Source of the DNA: Reticulitermes speratus
Taxonomy: Eukaryota > Arthropoda > Insecta > Blattodea > Rhinotermitidae
Direction: 5' to 3'
Assembly (NCBI GenBank): GCA_021186555.1
Contig: JAJKFL010000039.1
Coordinates: 14,240,733 to 14,304,732, forward strand
DNA length: 64,000 nucleotides
Shown here in pieces: positions 58,005-64,000 of the stretch (the stretch's first letter is position 1; the number at the start of each line of letters is the position of its first letter). Below the pieces are notes generated by a model. That model did not search any database and was not told where the DNA came from. It saw only the letters and a list, made by a program, of their open reading frames with translations. The position numbers were made by a program, and so were the translations under genes.

Positions 58005-58220
58005 GAGATCTGCGCTCTTCTGGGATATTATGCAGCGTCGAGTGGTAATCCTTTACCGACGTTTCGGGACAACGTATCGGTCCCATCTTCAAGGGTCAAG
58101 AAGTCCAAGAATAAAATACTTGGACTTCTTTACCCTTGAAGATGGGACCGATACGTTGTCCCGAAACGTCGGTAAAGGATTACCACTCGACGCTGCATAA
58201 TATCGAAGAGCGTAGATCTC
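58005..58220. repeat. Near-perfect foldback element, ~100-bp arms, with hammerhead-like motif in each arm
   Basis: Arms 58005-58104 and ~58112-58220 are reverse complements with very few differences, joined by a ~7-bp loop. Each arm contains TTGAAGA, a GGGAC...GTCCC stem and GAAACGTCGG, on the minus strand in the left arm and the plus strand in the right. The first core base (C) is U here. AAGTTTATGTT occurs on both flanks (57969 and 58221) and could be a target duplication. Confidence 0.85.
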
Positions 58221-58309
58221 AAGTTTATGTTGTTAAATGTTTCCATGCCAAAAAGACGTGATACATCCAACTTTAACCTCCGGTTCTTCCCCGTAAATAA
58301 GATAAAAGC

Positions 58310-58490
58310 CTACAGTCAAACCCCGACATAGCGCTACCATCACTTAGCACCCATGGAAGTCGATGAAAATAAATTCGGTGTTATACGGTATTTAGATTTG
58401 CCGCCACCCTAGATATATCGCCACAAATTTCGGTGAAAAACAGTGGCGCTTATCGACGTTTCACTATATATACCTGGTATACAGCGTGGT
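58310..58490. mobile_element. Possible pogo-like MITE remnant
   Basis: CAGTCAAACCCCGACATAGCG at the left and GCGCTTATCGACGTTTCAC on the right resemble degraded inverted ends of a pogo/Tigger MITE. No reliable boundaries. Confidence 0.3.
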
Positions 58491-59082
58491 CAGTAAAACT
58501 AAACTTACCCTGCCATCTATTGACACTTTAGGGTAATCAAATGCAAACTGAAGTTACACGTCAGCATAAATACATAAAACAATATCTTTGTGTTGAAATT
58601 CTAAGTACTCTAAATTTTTAGTTTATTGAACAATTCTAGTAGTAGCTCAGACTATACGGCGTCAAATAGAATAAAGAGGGACATAGCTGGAATATATTTT
58701 GAATAAAATGGTCTTGGATTAATTGAAATACTATCTCAACAATTGCCCAAAATAACTGAGGGAAACCACGAAAAAAAAAGCAGGATGGCCAATGAACCGG
58801 GCCAGAAGAAAGAATTAGCTAAATATCCGTGACATCACTGAAAGGAACCGCGAGTGGAAGTATTGTTAGTTCATTTAGGTTCGTTAAATTAGCAATACAT
58901 TCCTTGAAGATCCACTATATGCTATTCAGTTTCTTAAGATCTTGTATGGTAAACTCTGTGTTAACTTTTGACGGAAGAGAAAGGTCCCTATCCGACATAG
59001 TACGGGCTGCCAGGCTCGGCTGAGTATGTAACCGCCGTCCCTGTTGATGTTGTCCGGATGTAGCAGTGTGTTAAATCAGTTC

Positions 59083-59135
59083 TGCCTGGGGATGGGGATG
59101 GGGACGGAGCCAGTCCCCGAAACGTTGTATTTAAA
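59083..59135 (+). ncRNA. Hammerhead-like motif with strong stem II
   Basis: CTGGGGA precedes GGGGAC-GGAGCCA-GTCCCC (6-bp stem II) and GAAACGTTGTA. The core CTGANGA has A changed to G, probably inactivating, but the structure is otherwise preserved. Confidence 0.45.
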
Positions 59136-59139
59136 CCAG

Positions 59140-60950
59140 TTGACGCGGCTGTGCGCCCGAGAAGACTATATTGAATCATGTCGCCGCGAAAGTTTTAAAA
59201 CTTATATAATAACAACCCTTAAAGTACATTAAAATTTATTACGTTAAAAAGGACACACGGGCTTATTATCCATAAGCTTGTCGTTCCTTACGAAATAAAA
59301 TAACTACGCTGAAAAGCAGGAAAATAACAGGAAAACTGTCCGTTTTCAAAACTGATTTCAATATAAGGCCTACAGCCTGCTGACGTTCAATTCTCAGCCG
59401 TCAACTAGACAAACAAACACACGGGTCATAACTTCTTTATGACGTCACTGGAGAAGAAACACGTGATTTGTCTGATCGCATGCACAGTTATGATGTAGAG
59501 AGGCACTTCAGTATAAAAGCATGCTTATCTCTTATGTGCATAGAACTCGACAAATTAGTCGGCAAACGTTAATGGAAGGCATAAGGTGGATAGGACTAAA
59601 TGAGACGATAATATTAAAATGGATCTTAAGAAAGTTTGTGAAGATGAGTTCACTCAGTTGGCATTGGATAGGATTCAATGGCGAGATGCTGTAAACATTA
59701 AAGCCTCTCTGCGCCGACCTTTATAAAAACGATTGTAACTTTTCCCTTAGTCTAGCCTGAAATATGTTTTGTCTTAACGTATGGCCTTTTTTAAAATCCT
59801 TTATGGAGAAACGGCAACTAGGCCTACATACATCACCTGCTTTGAACAATAAAATTTCTGCACATTTCCCACGGAGTGTATTTATATATTTCGTAGGGTT
59901 TCATATTAAATTGCAATTGTTCCTCTAATTGTCTTAACATAAATACAATATGTACAGTCATTACGTAATGGCAAGACTTTTTTCTTCGAGGTTTCTTACG
60001 GGAAGCCGCTGGCCCTTTGACTGGTCGGGTCTTCAGATTAATCAAACCAGGCAACTCTGTCAATGTATTGTGATACGGCGCCTCGCCATGTCCCCGGGGC
60101 ATCGCGCCATTCATCACTTCCACGAATCTCCCCCCCCCCCCTCCGGGCCCTCCGTAACGGCCTAGTCTTCGAACAATCACAATTTTCTAACTACAACTTT
60201 TTGTTGAGGAAAGGTTCAGGATGGAATTTAACTCCTTCCATTCTACGCGCGAGGCATCTCATTTAGCATTTTCCGGTCGGGCTGGATTTATTTAGTGTTT
60301 AACCACTTAAGATACGTACAGTGGTCACTACAAGTGGGGCTCGTCTTCACTCCAGAAAATTCTACACTTTGCTCACACAGTAAACTTATTTGTTTCGTAT
60401 AACTCTGAGAATCAACTCTGATTATTTCCACTCACAGTTTTGGCCTTTGTTCTTTGTAATAGAGAAACAGTGTGTCTTTGGCGCAGTTAGGAACTGCATT
60501 TGTAAATTCTAAATGAACCTGAGGCTTCAAAGTACTCCACTCAAAGAAACGTGCCACCTTCTCTCAACAACTTCATTTACCTGCTTGTGGCTTTTCAATA
60601 ATCTGCCATCGACATTTCGAGAGAAGGAAGTTTCTTGAAATAAGACCGTATATGCTCGTATCATAACCACTGACGTAGCACACAGACTTTAACGAGGCGT
60701 TCTTTACCTTTAGAATGTGTAAGGTTTCAAGGTGCTTGCAAACATGTTGTTTCATTTACGCCCATAAGGAAAGTATGACCTTCCCAGCGCCGATTTTTCA
60801 CGAGAGCACAATGCTGATAGCATTATGTGCGAATCTCTTGTCCCAAATCGGACAACAAATGTGGAAAGTATGGACAGAAATTCATTTATACCATCATATA
60901 AATATGACTTTCACTGCGCCGATTTTCACGAAACCCACAATAAATCCATA
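59140..60950. other. No supported gene
   Basis: The longest frame (minus strand, 59833-60180) is glycine-rich at its start only because of the C-run at 60128-60138 and has no domain I recognise. Confidence 0.35.
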
Positions 60951-60952
60951 TA

Positions 60953-61585
60953 CAGAGTGTCTACAATGAAACGCCCTGATTTTGGAGAGTTTTTAAAAAT
61001 AGGCAAATGGTTTTTTTCAGGTCTTAAGGGTCTCCTGCGTACTACAGGAGTTCAAATTCCCGCCTAAATTTTTATGCTACCTCACGGGCCACCGTTGGGG
61101 CGCAGTTGTCATTTCACGCAAAAATGGCGTCAGCTCAGGAGAAGGCGCGAGTTGTTGTGTGGTTTTCTGAGTTTAAGCCCATTGTGAGGGTGCAAAGGAA
61201 GTTTCGTCGTGTTTATCAGAAAGCAGCACCAGACGCCAAGAGGATTAAAGCATGGCACAACAAGTTTCTGGAGACTGGGAGCGTCTTGAAAGGGCACGGA
61301 GGAGGCCGGCAACGTGTCTCCGATGAGAAGGTAGAGAACGTCCGTAAAGCGTTCATCCGAAGTCCAAGGAAGTCAATTCGTCGGGCTTCACGGGAACTGC
61401 AGATGCCACGAGCAACTGTGCATAAGGTTCTCCGAAAGCGGTTGCGTCTCTATGCGTACAAGGTGCAGATTCTGCAGGAGCTTGGTGTGTTGTGTGACTG
61501 ATATTTGTCAATAAGTAGGCCATATCTCTATTCCTTACTTCCTGAGAATACGTTAAAATTCGGGCGTTTCATTGTAGACACCCTG
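60953..61585 (+). mobile_element. Deleted IS630/Tc1/mariner-superfamily element, transposase N-terminus only
   Basis: Ends CAGAGTGTCTACAATGAAAC and (reversed) CAGGGTGTCTACAATGAAAC are flanked by TA. The frame at 61106-61501 reads ASAQEKARVVVWFSEFKPIV, KAWHNKFLETGSVLKGHGGG and RQRVSDEKVENVRKAFIRSP, then HKVLRKRLRLYAYKVQ. This is a DUF4817-type helix-turn-helix N-terminus. The catalytic domain is missing; ILQELGVLCD-stop comes straight after. It is the complementary half of the protein type kept at 10431-11017, though the termini differ. Confidence 0.88.
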
Positions 61586-61873
61586 TATATATTTGTGATC
61601 ATCTCCTGCACTGAATTTTAACCAACTCGGAGGGAAAAACCATGCAAAATATGGGCGAATTTTCATTTACCCCATTATATAAAATATACCGACCACTAAA
61701 CCGATTTTCACGAGACTCACAACTGTGGTTGGTATATAGGTACCAATCTACACGGCATCATAACCCTGAAGATGGCACTCAGCCAGCACAGCAAGTGGAA
61801 TATAAAATCTCGGAATACGCCATAAGTCAGCCGGTTCGGAAATAAAAAGCAGGTTTATATTATGAATAATCTC

Positions 61874-61875
<2 letters not shown>

Positions 61876-61911
<36 letters not shown>
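61876..61911. repeat. (GT)n microsatellite
   Basis: Uninterrupted GT dinucleotides, about 18 units. Confidence 0.95.
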
Positions 61912-61912
<1 letters not shown>

Positions 61913-62049
61913 ATATTTCATCCTCACTAGCTTTGGCGCAACTGGTCCACATATGACAGCACGAAATCACGCGATTCCTCAAATGTTATAGTTTTGTACT
62001 TAGTTGTCCTTCTATTCCATGTTCGTTTCTGTATTCTTCGTTGTTATAT

Positions 62050-62350
62050 TTTTAGGCGCGCTCGCGCAGTCACGAAAAGCGCCTCTTAACCTCGTCATGT
62101 CCGTCCGTCTGTCCACATGCATCAGCGCGGCCCCCACTGGACGGATTTCCGTGAAGTTTTATATTGGGCACTTACAAGAAAGTCTGTCGAGATAATCCAA
62201 ATTTGGTTAAATTCGGACAAATATATCTGACACTTTTCATGTTGCCGGCGACATTAAATCGCCATATAAGCGCTCTCTTCGAGTGAAATTGTATCAGGCT
62301 GTTAGGATAGCCAGGGAGGTATAAACATTAGGCTAAGGCGCCACAATGTT
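62050..62350 (+). repeat. Dispersed non-coding repeat
   Basis: TTTTTAGGCGCGCTCGCGCAG, GTCCGTCCGTCTGTCC and CACTGGACGGATTTCCGTGAA recur at 20745-20950 (partial) and reversed at 47480-47850. No coding capacity. Confidence 0.6.
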
Positions 62351-62377
62351 ACGTTAAGCACACATTACATATCTGAA

Positions 62378-63985
62378 ATTAATACATCAACCAACAAATA
62401 CACTTAATAAAATAAATTAATAACCAGTATTAAACTCTACATGTTTCGGCACCAGGGTTCCATTCTCAGGGAGTTTTCGAACAAAGGAATATAAGCCCAA
62501 CATGTTACTCTAGGTATTACACTGCCCGTATTTGGATATTCACAATGTTAAAATTCTAAAATGTATAAAAAACTGATAAGCATAAAAATTACAGCACTGT
62601 GATATTAAAATTATATTATAGTGAGCAGTTGCAAGTATAAGTTCATAGTTGTTTATGATCTGTACGGAGTATGCATACAAACAGCTGTCTCGTTCTTATG
62701 TGATCTGAAGGGATCACATAAGAACGAGACAGATGTTTGTATTCACATAAGAACGAAACATATTTACAGGACGTGATCCCTTCAGATCACATAAGAACGA
62801 GACAGATGTTTGTATTCACATAAGAACGAAACATATTTACAGGACGTGATCCCTTCAGATCACATAAGAACGAGACAGATGTTTGTATTCACATAAGAAC
62901 GAAACATATTTACAGGACGTGATCCCTTCAGATCACATAAGAACGAGACAGATGTTTGTATTCACATAAGAACGAAACATATTTACAGGACGTGATCCCT
63001 TCAGATCACATAAGAACGAGACAGATGTTTGTATTCACATAAGAACGAAACATATTTACAGGACGTGATCCCTTCAGATCACATAAGAACGAGACAGATG
63101 TTTGTATTCACATAAGAACGAAACATATTTACAGGACATGATCCCTTCAGATCACATAAGAACGAGACAGATGTTTGTATTCACATACGAACGAAACATA
63201 TTTACAGGACGTGATCCCTTCAGATCACATAAGAACGAGACAGATGTTTGTATTCACATACGAACGAAACATATTTACAGGACGTGATCCCTTCAGATCA
63301 CATAAGAACGAGACAGATGTTTGTATTCACATAAGAACGAAACATATTTACAGGACGTGATCCCTTCAGATCACATAAGAACGAGACAGATGTTTGTATT
63401 CACATAAGAACGAAACATATTTACAGGACATGATCCCTTCAGATCACATAAGAACGAGACAGATGTTTGTATTCACATACGAACGAAACATATTTACAGG
63501 ACATGATCCCTTCAGATCACATAAGAACGAGACAGATGTTTGTATTCACATACGAACGAAACATATTTACAGGACATGATCCCTTCAGATCACATAAGAA
63601 CGAGACAGATGTTTGTATTCACATACGAACGAAACATATTTACAGGACGTGATCCCTTCAGATCACATAAGAACGAGACAGCTGTTTGTATGCACACTCC
63701 GTACAGATCATAAACAACTATGAACTTATACTTGCAACTGCTCACTATAATATAATTTTAATATCACAGTTCTGTAATTTTTATGCTTATCAGTTTTTTA
63801 CACATTTTAGAATTTTAACATTGTGAACATCCCAATACGGGCAGTGTAATACCTAGATTAACGTGTTGGGCTTATATTCCTTTGTTCTAAAACTCCCTGA
63901 AGATGGCACACCCGGTGCCGAGGAGTTTAATACTTGCCACGAATTGTATTTTATTAAGTGCATTTGTTGGTTGATGTATTAACTG
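62378..63985. mobile_element. 1.6-kb inverted-repeat element with hammerhead motifs and a 73-bp tandem array in its loop
   Basis: The arms (62378 to ~62711 and ~63661-63985) are reverse complements, ending TTAATACATCAACCAAC on both sides. The left arm has, on the minus strand at 62443-62469, CTGAGAA ... GAAACATGTA with AAACTC:GAGTTT stem I pairing. The right arm has, on the plus strand at 63890-63928, AAACTCC, CTGAAGA, GGCAC...GGTGCC and GGAGTTT, with AACATGTA of the core deleted. Taken together the arms imply a complete hammerhead ancestor. There is no reverse transcriptase. The element at 36520-37267 is an older copy. Confidence 0.85.
62712..63660. repeat. 73-bp tandem array, 13 full units
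   Basis: Units begin GATCACATAAGAACGAGACAG at 62712, 62785 and every 73 bp; a partial 14th starts at 63661 and runs into the right arm. Units differ at only a few sites (GACGTGATC/GACATGATC, CATAAG/CATACG). Each holds ATAAGAACGA twice and ends GTGATCCCTTCA, so GTGATC/GATCAC can pair across unit borders. Reading frames of 61 codons repeating through it are artefacts. Confidence 0.97.
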
Positions 63986-64000
63986 TAAGAATATGCACGG

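Noticed and set aside
59833-60180. Glycine-rich protein on the minus strand
   Set aside because: The glycine run is a C homopolymer read on the other strand; no domain is seen.
62712-62790. Hammerhead motif within the 73-bp unit
   Set aside because: The unit contains ACGAAACAT and, reversed, ATCTGAAGG, but there is no CTGANGA in the correct order before GAAAC, so the core is not satisfied.
62712-63660. CRISPR-like array or repeat protein
   Set aside because: Units are contiguous with no unique spacers, the context is eukaryotic, and 73 is not a multiple of three, so the repeated 61-codon frames are artefacts.

Overview
This window looks like nuclear DNA from a large-genome, repeat-rich insect. 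It is AT-rich and intron-rich, carries tRNA-headed SINE families, several mariner/pogo/hAT elements and decayed non-LTR retrotransposons, and has no bacterial-type gene packing. A cockroach- or termite-like genome is my best guess, but that is an impression and nothing in the window proves it.

I can support one host gene. It is an SLC6-family sodium-coupled neurotransmitter/amino-acid transporter on the minus strand, with 12 coding exons recovered between 39997 and 11489. I called exons by conserved SLC6 sequence, AG/GT borders and compatible reading phases. They run from the end of TM1 through TM12 into the cytoplasmic C-terminus. The exon or exons with the N-terminus and the core of TM1 were not found, and a last short exon downstream of 11489 is likely. 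All junctions are phase-compatible except those of exon 3 (extracellular loop 2), where the best acceptor gives a frame conflict and a weaker acceptor repairs it. The transported substrate cannot be assigned.

The rest is mobile and repeated DNA. Positions 1-11.4 kb, downstream of the gene, hold mostly unassigned sequence, a 120-bp-arm foldback element and a deleted IS630/Tc1/mariner-type element. Positions 11.4-40 kb are the transporter introns. They hold SINEs of three families, a pogo-like transposase relic, a hAT MITE with an 8-bp duplication, a near full-length mariner, TA-flanked MITEs, two large inverted-repeat elements and an 18-copy 45/46-bp minisatellite that stops about 15 bp from a splice donor. 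Positions 40-64 kb hold a jockey/CR1-like RT relic split by a hAT MITE, more LINE 3' ends, a second mariner fragment, a second deleted element of the 10.4 kb superfamily, and a 1.6-kb inverted-repeat element whose loop is a 73-bp tandem array.

The most interesting theme is that many inverted-repeat (foldback) elements, and several solo sites, carry a motif matching a minimal type-I hammerhead ribozyme core: CTGANGA, a short stem II hairpin, GAAAC, then ATGTA. Penelope-like retroelements and retrozymes are known to carry hammerheads with very short stem III. Here the motifs sit in the arms of foldback elements that show no reverse transcriptase, which may be an undescribed non-autonomous family.
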